The position numbers and the translations under genes are program-made. A stretch of DNA of 60,102 nucleotides from the NCBI GenBank assembly GCA_945861155.1, contig CAMATN010000012.1, forward strand, positions 1-60,102, in the 5' to 3' direction. Positions 47,049 through 57,970 of this stretch are shown here, piece by piece. The notes under the pieces were generated by a model, which worked only from the letters and a program-made list of their open reading frames with translations, made no database searches and was not told the origin of the DNA. The DNA is from Rhizobium sp. Q54. GTDB taxonomy: Bacteria; Pseudomonadota; Alphaproteobacteria; ATCC43930; CGMCC-115725. How positions within the stretch are numbered: position 1 is the first letter of the stretch; each line of letters opens with the position of its first letter.

Positions 47049-47672
47049 ATGTTCAGCCGGAAGAAACCCGAGACAGAGGATCGCAAGATGTCGGACGCGC
47101 CTGACGATCTGGGGATTCCGATGAAGCCCGCGCGCAGCTCGGGACCGGCCGCCACGGTGGCGCCGCTCGGCCGCGCGCCGACCCCGGTGCCGCCGCGTAC
47201 GCCCGACCCGCCGCGTCCTTCGGGCGAGGCGTCGCGCCCGGCCGATGGCGGCATGCGCCCAGGCGGTCCGCTGGGCGGCCCGTTGCCGGCGCCGCGACAC
47301 AGCGAGGCCGAACTGCGCAAGCTGATCGTCGGCCGCGAGATCTCGCTCTCCGGCGAGATCACCTCCTGCGACAAGCTGATCGTCGAGGGCAGCGTCGAAG
47401 CCAATCTGCAGAATTGCAAAGATGTCGACATCGCCGAATCGGGGCTGTTCAAGGGCTCGGCCACGATCGACGAGATCGAGGTGCGCGGCCGCTTCGAGGG
47501 TAATTTGATCGTGCGCCAGCGACTGCTCATTCGCGCCAGCGGCCGGGTCTCGGGGACAATCCGCTACGGCCAAATCGAGATCGAGTGCGGCGGCCAGATA
47601 TCAGGCGATATTCAGGCGCAATCGGGCGACGATTTCGTCCAGGACCTGCCCGGCGCCCGTGTCGCGTTCTGA
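47049..47672 (+). CDS. Bactofilin (polymer-forming cytoskeletal protein)
   Basis: A 207-residue protein with a Pro/Ala/Arg-rich disordered N-terminus of about 85 residues and a central beta-helical bactofilin domain. The domain is visible as repeating short segments: LIVGREISLSGEI, CDKLIVEGSVEANL, IEVRGRFEGNLIV and GRVSGTIRYGQIEIECGG. Bactofilins form nucleotide-independent filaments that localise cell-wall or polarity factors. The tail DDFVQDLPGARVAF is short. The neighbours do not include a peptidase partner. Confidence 0.92.
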   Translation: MFSRKKPETEDRKMSDAPDDLGIPMKPARSSGPAATVAPLGRAPTPVPPRTPDPPRPSGEASRPADGGMRPGGPLGGPLPAPRHSEAELRKLIVGREISLSGEITSCDKLIVEGSVEANLQNCKDVDIAESGLFKGSATIDEIEVRGRFEGNLIVRQRLLIRASGRVSGTIRYGQIEIECGGQISGDIQAQSGDDFVQDLPGARVAF

Positions 47673-47730
47673 CGACACCCTCCAATCGTCGCCCCGGCGC
47701 AGGCCCAGCGGCTGATTTAGCGGATAAATC

Positions 47731-48804
47731 CTACTGGTCGTGGTGGTCGTGGTGCAGCACGACCCGGCCGCGCACCTTGCCGCCGCTTTTCAGGTCGCTC
47801 AGCGCCGCGCTCGCCTGGTCGGCCGGGCGCGATTCGATCGGGATCGGCGGCACCTTGCCGGCCTGCACCAGCGCGAGGAGTTCGCGCAGATCATCGAGCG
47901 TGCCGACATACGATCCCTCGATCGTCATCATCTTGAACGGGAAGAGGACGGTCGAAATCGGCTGGGCGCCGCCATAGAGCCCGACCATCACCAGCTTGCC
48001 GCCCTTGCGCAGGATGTTGACGCCAAACTCCATCGTCTTCGGCGAGCCGACGAAATCGATCGCCGCGGCGGCGCCGCCGCCGGTCGCCTCCATGACCTGC
48101 TTGACCGCGTCGGGCGCGGAATTGTCGATCGTCGCGACGGCGCCCATCTGGCGGGCGTGCGCGCGTTTTTGCGCGTCGATGTCGGCGACGATGATTTTGC
48201 CGGCGACCGCGGCCGGCGCGATGTGCACGGCGCTGCCGCCGACGCCGCCCGCGCCGATGATCACCAAATGGTCGTCGGCGCCGAGATGGCCGCGCGTTTT
48301 CTTCAGCGCCGAGAACGCGGTGATCCCGGAGCACGTATAGGTGGCGGCGAGACCCTGCGGCACGCCCTCATGCGGCAGCAGATAACACCCGTGCGGCACC
48401 AGGACGTGCGTGCCATAGCCGCCGGCGCGGCGCGTGCCTAACGTGCGCGGGTTGAGGCACAGCAGTTCCTCGCCCTTCCGGCACACCGCGCACTGGCCGC
48501 AGCCGATCCACGGATAGGCCACCACCTTGTCTCCGACCGCGACCCCCGCGGCCTGCGGCCCGAGCGCCACGACCTCGCCGGCGATCTCGTGCCCCATTGT
48601 AAATGGTAGATGCACGCCGCGCGAGGCGAGCGAGATCTGCTTGCCGTCGCCCAGATCGAAATGCCCGTCCCAGATGTGGACGTCGCTGTGGCAGACGCCG
48701 GCCGCCTCGACGCGCAGCAGCACCTCCTCGCCCTGGGGTTCGGGATCGGGGTAGTCGCGCGCTTCGAGCGGCTGACCCCATTCGATGATCTGCATCGCAC
48801 GCAT
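47731..48804 (-). CDS. Zinc-dependent alcohol dehydrogenase
   Basis: A 357-residue medium-chain dehydrogenase. Catalytic zinc ligands are Cys38 (AGVCHSD) and the His72-Glu73 pair (GHEIAGE). The structural zinc site has Cys102, Cys105, Cys108 and Cys116. The cofactor motif GAGGVGG follows near residue 195. The C-terminal tail HHDHHDQ is His-rich. The start at 48804 has GGAGG 8 bases upstream. It lies downstream of a CoxL-like gene on the same strand, separated by a paired repeat. Confidence 0.9.
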   Translation of the reverse strand: MRAMQIIEWGQPLEARDYPDPEPQGEEVLLRVEAAGVCHSDVHIWDGHFDLGDGKQISLASRGVHLPFTMGHEIAGEVVALGPQAAGVAVGDKVVAYPWIGCGQCAVCRKGEELLCLNPRTLGTRRAGGYGTHVLVPHGCYLLPHEGVPQGLAATYTCSGITAFSALKKTRGHLGADDHLVIIGAGGVGGSAVHIAPAAVAGKIIVADIDAQKRAHARQMGAVATIDNSAPDAVKQVMEATGGGAAAAIDFVGSPKTMEFGVNILRKGGKLVMVGLYGGAQPISTVLFPFKMMTIEGSYVGTLDDLRELLALVQAGKVPPIPIESRPADQASAALSDLKSGGKVRGRVVLHHDHHDQ

Positions 48805-48820
48805 GTTTGCGTCCTCCCTC

Positions 48821-48874
48821 GTAGGGCGGGTCTCGACCCGCCGATACCGCAAGGCGAATCGAGATCCGCCCTAC
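48821..48874. repeat. Paired inverted repeat, GTAGGGCGG family
   Basis: GTAGGGCGGGTCTCGACCCG at 48821-48840 is matched by an imperfect inverted arm ending ATCCGCCCTAC at 48853-48874. It relates to the element at 9472-9549 by the GTAGGGCGG ends. Confidence 0.75.
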
Positions 48875-48894
48875 ATGAAAGCCGGCTGCTCCGA

Positions 48895-51249
<2,355 letters not shown>

Positions 51250-51522
51250 GCGTCACCTCTTCCAGCGCAACCATCCCGCTCGACCCCCGTCACCTCGGCG
51301 CCAAGGCCCGTAACTTCTCATTTGATATCGTATGGGCGTGCTCGCTGCGCGCTCAAAGATCGGCGTAGGCTCTCCTGATGCCCCCAGCATCGCAGAGGCG
51401 CGCCCTGAGGGATTGCGGAATCGCGCGCGTCCGGGCCGAGGCCGAACGGTGTGAATTCCGTTTAAGGAATCGCGCCGGGCGTGTCATCCTGGGGCCATCC
51501 AACGCATTGAAGAGAGGGAATC
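51250..51522. other. Divergent 273-bp region between the CoxL-like and GST genes
   Basis: No supported gene. It must contain both promoters. An AT-richer patch with ATTCCGTTTAAGGAAT (about 51455-51470), an imperfect palindrome, lies before the GST gene. No clear -35/-10 pair is visible. Confidence 0.4.
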
Positions 51523-52215
51523 ATGGCAAAATACATGCTGGTCAGCTTCAAGACCTGCCCGTGGGTGCAGCGCTCGGCGATCATCCTGCGCGAGAAGAAC
51601 GCGCCGTTCGAGCTGCGCCACATCGAGAGCGACAACCGGCCCGACTGGTTCCTCGCGATCTCGCCGCACAAGAAGGTGCCGGTGCTGACGATCGACGACA
51701 AGGTGACCCTGTTCGAATCGAACGCGATCAACGAATACCTCGACGAGCAGGTCAGCCCGCAGCTGCATCCGGCGGACCCGATCCAGCGCGCGATCAACCG
51801 GGCCTGGACCGACTATGTCCCGACCTTTGCCTCGGCGGTCACCGGCTGCGCCTATGCCGCGACCGAAGCCGATTACACCAAGGCGATCGCCAAGATCCCC
51901 GACGCGTTCGACCGGCTCGAAAAGGCGCTCGAAAAGCAGGGCAGCGGGCCGTTCTTCAATGGCGCCAAATACTCGCTGGTCGATTCCGCCTATGCGCCGT
52001 TCCTGCAGCGCTATGTCTTCCTCAACCGGATCAAGAAGCTCGGCGTGATGGAGAAATACCCGCGGCTCAAGGCGTGGTGCGATGCGCTGATGGCGCGGCC
52101 CTCGACCCACTCCTTCCCCGAGGCCGAATTCGAGGCGATGTACCGCGAGGGCCTGCGCAAGCGTGGCAGCTACCTGTCGCAGTTCGTCGAAGCCCCGCGG
52201 GCGGCGGCGGAATAG
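51523..52215 (+). CDS. Glutathione S-transferase family protein
   Basis: A 230-residue GST with an N-terminal thioredoxin fold carrying TCPWVQRSAIILREKN (Cys12), HKKVPVL and FESNAINEYLDE, the glutathione-binding blocks. A helical C-terminal domain follows (FFNGAKYSLVDSAYAPF). The CPWVQR motif suggests the cysteine-type (omega/beta-like) group. The Shine-Dalgarno GAGAGGGA precedes the ATG. It is divergent from the CoxL-like gene. Confidence 0.9.
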   Translation: MAKYMLVSFKTCPWVQRSAIILREKNAPFELRHIESDNRPDWFLAISPHKKVPVLTIDDKVTLFESNAINEYLDEQVSPQLHPADPIQRAINRAWTDYVPTFASAVTGCAYAATEADYTKAIAKIPDAFDRLEKALEKQGSGPFFNGAKYSLVDSAYAPFLQRYVFLNRIKKLGVMEKYPRLKAWCDALMARPSTHSFPEAEFEAMYREGLRKRGSYLSQFVEAPRAAAE

Positions 52216-52229
52216 CTCGTTTTGAATAG

Positions 52230-52310
52230 TCGTCCCGGCGGAGGCCGGGACCCATTTCTCAACCATCCTGCCGGTGGATGAATGGGTCCCGGCCTTCGCC
52301 GGAACGACAA
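52230..52310. repeat. Paired inverted repeat, CCGGCGGAGGCCGG variant
   Basis: Arms at about 52230-52254 (GTCGTCCCGGCGGAGGCCGG) and 52284-52310 (GGGTCCCGGCCTTCGCCGGA and flank) are inverted and imperfect. It lies between convergent genes. Confidence 0.85.
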
Positions 52311-52329
52311 TCTTGTCGAGTGCTCGCGC

Positions 52330-55300
52330 TTATTCGGCCGCCGCGACTTGGTCGCGCCAGCCGAGGTGCTTGAGGCAGCGGTCGATCCATAGTTTGGTCA
52401 GCTTTTCCTGGGCGCCGTTTTGGCTGAGGCGGCGGCGCAGGGTCGGGAAATCGACGCGGTCGAGGTCCTGGTCCTGGTTGAAGCAGGAAAAGACGATTGT
52501 TTCGGCGCCGGTCGCCGGGTCGTAATGGCGCTGCAGGCACTGCGCGCAGATTTCCTTCATCATGCATTGCATCGGCGAGTTGATCGACGCGATCGCGCGG
52601 TGTCCCGGGCGGAAATAGCGCTTCAGCGCGGCGCGGCGCGCTTCGCCGACCGCGGCCATCATCCCGTCCGAGCCGATCGCGATGATGCGGTCGACCGCCT
52701 GCAGCGGGATATCGACCGGCCCCAGCGTGCCGGCGCCGTAAGCCTCGATCGCGGCGACGATGTTGCCGACAAAGGCGAAATCCTGCGGCCGGGCCGGCGC
52801 GAAGCCGGGCGCCTCGTCGCAGCACCACACGACGCTGTCGGCGGCGCGCTCGATATCGGCCAATTTGTAGCGGTCCTCGATCTCCTTGTAGCCGGCGAAA
52901 TAAAGGACGCGGGAGCCCGCGGCGCGGAATGCCGCGCCGATCGAGAACAGCACCGCGTTGCCGAGCCCGCCGCCGACTAAAAGCACGGTCTCGCCGGACG
53001 GGGTCTCGGTCGCGGCGCCGGTCGGGCCCATCAAAATCACCGGCTCGCCGGGCTTCAGCAGCGCGCACAGATCGGACGAACCGCCCATTTCGAGGACGAT
53101 CGTCGATAGGAGGCCCTGGTCGCGGTCGATCCAGGCGCCGGTCAATGCCAGCCCCTCCATCGCCAAAATCGTACCGTCGACCCGCGGCGCGTAGGTTTCG
53201 TAATTCTGCAAGCGGTAGAACTGCCCGGGCTGAAAGGCGCGCGCCGCTATCGGGGCCTTGACGACGATCTCGACGATCTTCGGGGTCAGCCGCTCGACCG
53301 CGTGCACAACAGCGCGCAATTCGTCGTCGAGCCGGGCATTGAGCGCGGCGAGGCCGGGCATTGCCGGCGCCCGTCGGCCCAGCACGCGGCTGACGACCGG
53401 ATAGCCCTGCTTCGCGCCGCCCATCGCCTTGACGACATTGCCGGCGAAGCTCGGGTGCAGATCGCCGAAGAAGCTGACCGCGCGGCCATCCGGCAGGAGG
53501 CTCATCAGCACCCGCACCGCTTGCGGTTTGGCGACCCGCTCCGGCGTCGCGGGTTGGCCCGCCTCGTCGAGGGCGCGGAAATAGCGGCCGTCGAGCGTCA
53601 CATGCTCGGGGTCCTCGCGCGCCAGCACGGTGTTGGGCTGGGTCCCGGCGGCAACGAGGATCGTGCGCGCCGGCAACAATATTTCCTCGCCCGCACCCTG
53701 ATCGGGCTCGGGACGATGACCGCCCACCTCCGCCGCTTCGTGGCGGGTCATGCGCAGCGCCGCGGCCTGGTCGAACACATCGATTTCGACCGCGACCGGG
53801 GTCAGCATCTCGGCGAAGCGTATCCCCTCCTCCATCGCCTTCGCCACCTCCTCGTGGTTGAGGGTGTAGCTCGGCGCGTCGACGAGGCGGCGGCGATAGG
53901 CGATCGTGACCCCGCCCCAGCCGTCGATCAGCTTCGCGAAACGCGGCGCCCTGCCCTCGCGCGTCGCCGTTTCGCGCTCGGCGCGCAGGGCGCGGGCATG
54001 GGCGATGAACTCCGCAACGACTTCGCGCTCGGCGCCGTTCCACGCGGCGCGCACAGCTTCGGCGCCGCGCTCGGCGACCAGGGTTTCATAGCGCCACAGG
54101 AACTTCTCGACCTGCACCGGGTAATAGGCGAGCGCCTCGGTCGCGGTGTCGATCGCGGTCAGGCCACCGCCGATCACCACCACGGGGAGGCGCACGGTCA
54201 GGTTGGCGATGCTGTCGGTCTTCGCGGCGCCGGTCAGCTGCAGCGCCATCAGGAAATCGGAGGCCTGCCGCACCCCCGGCACGAGGCCGTTCTGCATCGG
54301 GATCACGGTCGGGCGGCCGGCGCCGGCGCACAGCGCGATGTGGTCGAAACCGAGCGCGAAGGCGCTGTCGATCGTCAGGGTGCCGCCGAAGCGTACCCCG
54401 CCATACATCGAAAACCCGGCGCGGCGCTCCAGCAACAGCCGGATCAGCTTCAGGAAATTCTTGTCCCAGCGCACCGTGATGCCGTATTCGGCGACGCCGC
54501 CGAACCCGGCCATCGTGCGGCTGTCGAGCCGCTCGTAGAGGCTGGCGACATCACGAATCGGCGCGAAGGCGACGCGCTCGCCGGTGCTGGCGACGCCGCA
54601 AATCTCGGGCGGCAGCGGCTCGATCTTGAGCCCGTCAATCGCCGCGACGAAATGGCCATCATTGATCAAATGATGGGTCAGGTTGAACCCGGCCGGGCCG
54701 AGCCCGACCACCAGCACCTTGTAGCCCGATTGCGGCTTCGGCAGCGGCCGGCGCAAATCGAGCGGGTTCCACCGGGTCAGCAGGCCATAGATCTCGAAGC
54801 CCCAGGGCAGGTCGAGCACATCCTTCAGCGTGCGGGTCTCGACCTGCGGAATATCGACCGGCTCCTGGCGCTGATAGATGCAGGATTTCATGCAATCGTT
54901 GCAGATGCGGTGCCCGGTGGCGGCGCAGAGCGGGTTGTCGACCGCGACGACCGCCAGCGCGCCGATGCTGTTGCCGCGCGCCTTGACCAGGTTCATCTCG
55001 GAAATCTTCTCGTCGAGCGGGCAACCGGCGAGGGTCACGCCGAACGCGCTCTTGCGGAAGCTGCCATCCTTGTCGTGGAGACCGGTGCGGCAGCTGTCCT
55101 TCTGCTGGTTGTGGCACCAGATGCAGTAATTGGCCTGGTCCTGCGCGCCGGCGAGGTCGGTGCCGGCATCGGTCAGGGCAAACCCGTCGCGCGCCCGCCA
55201 TTCCTCCTCGGGCAGACGCAGCATCGTCACCCCGTGGCGCTCGATCGTTTCGACCGGCACGAGGTGGTGCGGGTCCACCCGGTGCGGCACCCGGAACAAC

Positions 55301-55884
55301 AGGCCGCGCTTGTGTCGGGCGCGGCCTTCCGGCGATAGCGTCGCCCAGGCGGCGTATTCGAGCGCGGCCTTGAGCGACAATCGGTGCGCCGCCTCGTCGT
55401 CGAGCCAGCGCGCCACCCCCGCGGCATAGCGCAATTCCCAGGCGAGCACGCCCTGGCGCGTATCGAAATTTTCCGTCACGCCGCCGATCAGGGTGTCCAA
55501 TTCCTGCCCCAGCTTGCGGCCGTTGAGCCGGAGGGCGTCGGGCTCCTTGATCTCCTTGACGGCCCGGCGCTGGACAAACAGGCGCTTCACCGAATAGAGC
55601 GGCGCCAGCCTGTCGTGCCGCGCCTGCAGCGCCCGCACCTCGCCGGCAATGCCGAACAATTCACCGATAAAATCCTCGAGATGGGGCGCGAGATCGACGA
55701 GGAGGTCCGATTCGGCCTTGCGGTCGACCGCATCGGGCGCCGCGCGGGCCGCCATCAGCCGGTCGTGCAATGGCACATCGGCCGCTACGAGGTGCATGAC
55801 AAAGGCGCGGTCGAGCCGGACCAGCCCGTCACGCTCGTAAAGATCGGCGAAAGCCAGCCCGTATTTCAGGGCGAGTTCGGTCAT
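52330..55884 (-). CDS. Fused NfnB/GltD-like and NfnA/PyrK-like flavoprotein (1184 residues)
   Basis: Four parts are visible. Residues 1-240 form a mostly helical region I do not recognise. Residues 250-340 hold cysteine clusters (254, 257, 265, 288, 320, 328, 331, 335) in GltD-like spacing, suggesting two FeS clusters. Residues 385-850 form a two-dinucleotide flavoprotein domain (GLGPAG at 394-399, a second VVIGGGLTAIDTATEA). Residues 880-1184 form a ferredoxin-reductase-like domain (FQPGQFYRLQNYE, VLLVGGGLGNAVLFS) ending with a PyrK-type [2Fe-2S] motif, Cys1107, 1113, 1116 and 1134. This order equals NfnB then NfnA in one chain. Electron bifurcation is possible but inferred. Confidence 0.82.
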   Translation of the reverse strand: MTELALKYGLAFADLYERDGLVRLDRAFVMHLVAADVPLHDRLMAARAAPDAVDRKAESDLLVDLAPHLEDFIGELFGIAGEVRALQARHDRLAPLYSVKRLFVQRRAVKEIKEPDALRLNGRKLGQELDTLIGGVTENFDTRQGVLAWELRYAAGVARWLDDEAAHRLSLKAALEYAAWATLSPEGRARHKRGLLFRVPHRVDPHHLVPVETIERHGVTMLRLPEEEWRARDGFALTDAGTDLAGAQDQANYCIWCHNQQKDSCRTGLHDKDGSFRKSAFGVTLAGCPLDEKISEMNLVKARGNSIGALAVVAVDNPLCAATGHRICNDCMKSCIYQRQEPVDIPQVETRTLKDVLDLPWGFEIYGLLTRWNPLDLRRPLPKPQSGYKVLVVGLGPAGFNLTHHLINDGHFVAAIDGLKIEPLPPEICGVASTGERVAFAPIRDVASLYERLDSRTMAGFGGVAEYGITVRWDKNFLKLIRLLLERRAGFSMYGGVRFGGTLTIDSAFALGFDHIALCAGAGRPTVIPMQNGLVPGVRQASDFLMALQLTGAAKTDSIANLTVRLPVVVIGGGLTAIDTATEALAYYPVQVEKFLWRYETLVAERGAEAVRAAWNGAEREVVAEFIAHARALRAERETATREGRAPRFAKLIDGWGGVTIAYRRRLVDAPSYTLNHEEVAKAMEEGIRFAEMLTPVAVEIDVFDQAAALRMTRHEAAEVGGHRPEPDQGAGEEILLPARTILVAAGTQPNTVLAREDPEHVTLDGRYFRALDEAGQPATPERVAKPQAVRVLMSLLPDGRAVSFFGDLHPSFAGNVVKAMGGAKQGYPVVSRVLGRRAPAMPGLAALNARLDDELRAVVHAVERLTPKIVEIVVKAPIAARAFQPGQFYRLQNYETYAPRVDGTILAMEGLALTGAWIDRDQGLLSTIVLEMGGSSDLCALLKPGEPVILMGPTGAATETPSGETVLLVGGGLGNAVLFSIGAAFRAAGSRVLYFAGYKEIEDRYKLADIERAADSVVWCCDEAPGFAPARPQDFAFVGNIVAAIEAYGAGTLGPVDIPLQAVDRIIAIGSDGMMAAVGEARRAALKRYFRPGHRAIASINSPMQCMMKEICAQCLQRHYDPATGAETIVFSCFNQDQDLDRVDFPTLRRRLSQNGAQEKLTKLWIDRCLKHLGWRDQVAAAE

Positions 55885-55939
55885 GGGTGCTTGCTACGCG
55901 ATCTAAGGATTGGAAACCATCCGGCAAATCGCCGCGACA

Positions 55940-55998
55940 GGGTTGCGGCTGCTTCGCAGCTGCACAATAGATTGGCGCACCAATCGCAGCCGCAACCC
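55940..55998. repeat. 13-bp inverted repeat between the fused flavoprotein and hepT
   Basis: GGGTTGCGGCTGC at 55940-55952 is matched exactly by GCAGCCGCAACCC at 55986-55998. The spacer contains a second small palindrome, GATTGGCGCACCAATC (about 55970-55985). It lies in a 173-base gap and could be the hepT terminator or a control site for the downstream flavoprotein gene. Confidence 0.7.
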
Positions 55999-56057
55999 AG
56001 ACCCCTGGAAGGCCAGCCTACTCCTGCTTCCGACGAGACACCGCAATCCAGAATTAT

Positions 56058-56444
56058 TCAACAGTTGAAATTTGGAGAATCGTCCGCCACACCCCCGCCC
56101 GCGTATGCCGCCGTCAACTCTTCCCGGCAGGCTGCTTCCAAGGGGGCCAGATCCTCCTGGACGAGCTTCCACAAAATATCGGCCGCGATCCGTTCATACT
56201 CGTGCCGCAAAATATTTCCGATCCCGGCCACCTTGGTCCATGGGATTTCCGGGTGGCGCGCCTTCAGTTCGTCAGCGAGATGGCGGCTCGCCTCGGAGAT
56301 GATTTCTATCCCGCGCTCGACCAGCCAGCGCTTTTGCCAATCCGCTTCAAAGTCGTCGAGTGACGCATCGGCAGTCACCGTGCGGATGTGCTCAATCGCC
56401 TGGATGATGTCGCCAAGACGTGGAATGGGCGAGCGCGGGACCAT
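56058..56444 (-). CDS. hepT: HepT-like toxin (DUF86)
   Basis: A 128-residue helical HEPN-family protein. The block KRWLVERGIEIISEASRHLADELKARHP (cut as VERGIEIISEASRHLADEL) is typical. The RNase motif region reads GIGNILRHEYERI: His-x-Tyr is present, but the Arg normally four residues before the His is Gly, with Arg next to His instead. It overlaps the upstream nucleotidyltransferase by one base as TAATG. In MntA-HepT systems the nucleotidyltransferase AMPylates HepT to silence its RNase activity. Confidence 0.87.
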   Translation of the reverse strand: MVPRSPIPRLGDIIQAIEHIRTVTADASLDDFEADWQKRWLVERGIEIISEASRHLADELKARHPEIPWTKVAGIGNILRHEYERIAADILWKLVQEDLAPLEAACREELTAAYAGGGVADDSPNFNC

Positions 56445-56737
56445 TAAAAAACACGCACCGCCGACGCTTCGATCTGTTTCCGCAAGGCAGGATGCAGGCT
56501 CGACCTTGTCATGATGTCGGTTCGGCAGCCAAGTATTCGGCACGCCAACAGCTTGACATCCATCAATTGGTAAAGTCCTAGACTTCCTCTGATGTGATCG
56601 AAGAACAGATCAACATCCGAATCCTCACGAGCTTCGTTTCGCGCCGTCGATCCAAACAGATAGAGATGGATCACGCCGAGCCGCTTCAGCTCGGTCTCGT
56701 TTTCCTTGAGAAGCCTTGTCGCCACAATGCTTTCCAC
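56444..56737 (-). CDS. mntA: MntA-like minimal nucleotidyltransferase antitoxin
   Basis: A 97-residue protein with the nucleotidyltransferase signature LYLFGSTARNEAREDSDVDL, giving the GS-x10-DxD metal and ATP site. The only reasonable start that keeps the domain compact is the GTG at 56737. It is followed by hepT with a one-base overlap. The pair is a type VII-style toxin-antitoxin module, with the antitoxin predicted to transfer AMP to a HepT tyrosine. Confidence 0.85.
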   Translation of the reverse strand: MESIVATRLLKENETELKRLGVIHLYLFGSTARNEAREDSDVDLFFDHIRGSLGLYQLMDVKLLACRILGCRTDIMTRSSLHPALRKQIEASAVRVF

Positions 56738-56855
56738 GCAGCGATAATAACGCAAATCGGCGGTTCGGGTCAGATGCGATTGACACCGCGGGCCGTCAGC
56801 GCCGAACATTCCCGGGCTGGAGTGGGGGCCGGAGCTGGCGGAAAGGCGTATCGCG

Positions 56856-57602
56856 ATGGAGATGCAGGACCGCGCCGTCATTGTCACCGGCGGCGCTTCG
56901 GGGATTGGGCGGGCGACGGCGCTGTTGCTGGCGCGCGAGGGGGCGCGGGTGTTTGTCGGCGACATCGACGCGGCGGGCGGACAGCGGGTCGCGGCACAGG
57001 CGGCGACCGAAGGACTCAACCTGGAATTTCTGCCGCTCGACCTGACGCAGATTGCGTCGATCGGCGCGTTCGCCGCGACGGTGCATCAGCGCGTCGAGCA
57101 GGTCGACGGCCTCGTCAACGGCGCCGGCTGGGACCGCATCCAGCCGTTTCTCGACAATCCACCCGAAATGTGGGACCAGCTGATCGAGATCAATCTGTTG
57201 GGCGCGATCCGGCTGACCCGCGCGGTGCTGTCGCCGATGGTCGCGGCGCAAGCGGGCAAGATCGTCAACATTTCGAGCGATGCCGGTCGGGTTGGCAGCA
57301 CCGGCGAGACGGTCTACGCGGCGGCCAAGGGCGGATTGATCGCGTTTACCAAATCCTTGGCACGCGAACTGGCGCGCTACCGTATAAACGTCAACTGCGT
57401 CTGCCCCGGCCCAACCGACACCCCGCTGTTCGAAGCGCAGCCCGAACGCATGCGCCAGGCGCTGACCCGGGCGATCCCGTTCCGCCGGATCGCCCAGCCC
57501 GAGGAGATTGCCGAGGCGGTCATGTTCTTTTTGAGCCGGCGCTCGGATTACATTACCGGGCAGGTATTGAGCGTCAGCGGCGGCTTGACGATGGTCGGCT
57601 AG
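56856..57602 (+). CDS. Short-chain dehydrogenase/reductase
   Basis: A 248-residue classical SDR: TGGASGIG at 11-18 for NAD(P) binding, NGAG in VNGAGWDRI, and the catalytic Tyr154-x3-Lys158 in YAAAKGG. Asp38 in VGDIDAAGG suggests NAD preference. Sequence flavour resembles 2-hydroxycyclohexanecarboxyl-CoA dehydrogenase (BadH) and FabG-like enzymes, but substrate cannot be assigned. It is first in a plus-strand group of four genes. Confidence 0.9.
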   Translation: MEMQDRAVIVTGGASGIGRATALLLAREGARVFVGDIDAAGGQRVAAQAATEGLNLEFLPLDLTQIASIGAFAATVHQRVEQVDGLVNGAGWDRIQPFLDNPPEMWDQLIEINLLGAIRLTRAVLSPMVAAQAGKIVNISSDAGRVGSTGETVYAAAKGGLIAFTKSLARELARYRINVNCVCPGPTDTPLFEAQPERMRQALTRAIPFRRIAQPEEIAEAVMFFLSRRSDYITGQVLSVSGGLTMVG

Positions 57603-57635
57603 CCGCCGCACCGCAACAGCAAAGGGAATGAAGCA

Positions 57636-57932
57636 ATGCGCGCAGCCTATTGGACGTGTCTTGTCGCCGCCGCGTTGGTGGCCGCGGCCGGAACGGCTCG
57701 GGCGCAATCGCGCGCTCCGGAGAGCGCCGACCAGAACGTGCGCCAGAGCCAGCAATATGAAAGCCTCGTATGCTCGAACCCGGCGTTTCGGGCCAATCGG
57801 ATCAAGCAGGAATGCGGGCCGATAACCGACCCGCAGCTGCATCAGAGCTGCCTCGCCTCGTTCCAATGCGGCGACGCCGCGCCCAAGGGGGCCAATTGGC
57901 GCAAGGCGCCGCCCTCCGAAACCATTCGCTGA
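57636..57932 (+). CDS. Small secreted cysteine-containing protein
   Basis: A 98-residue protein I do not recognise. It has a clear signal peptide (TCLVAAALVAAAGTARAQ) and a mature part of about 75 residues with four cysteines (LVCSNP, QECGPI, QSCLAS, FQCGDA) that could form two disulfides. AAGGGA lies about 10 bases before the ATG. It is 33 bases after the SDR gene and 38 bases before the DUF427 gene, so probably in the same transcript. Probably periplasmic. Confidence 0.7.
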   Translation: MRAAYWTCLVAAALVAAAGTARAQSRAPESADQNVRQSQQYESLVCSNPAFRANRIKQECGPITDPQLHQSCLASFQCGDAAPKGANWRKAPPSETIR

Positions 57933-57970
57933 GCAAACCTGACAAGACTGCGGAACAGAGGAGACAAGCG

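Noticed and set aside
53302-55338. A 678-codon plus-strand frame opposite the fused flavoprotein
   Set aside because: Shadow of a conserved gene; no ribosome-binding site and biased composition.
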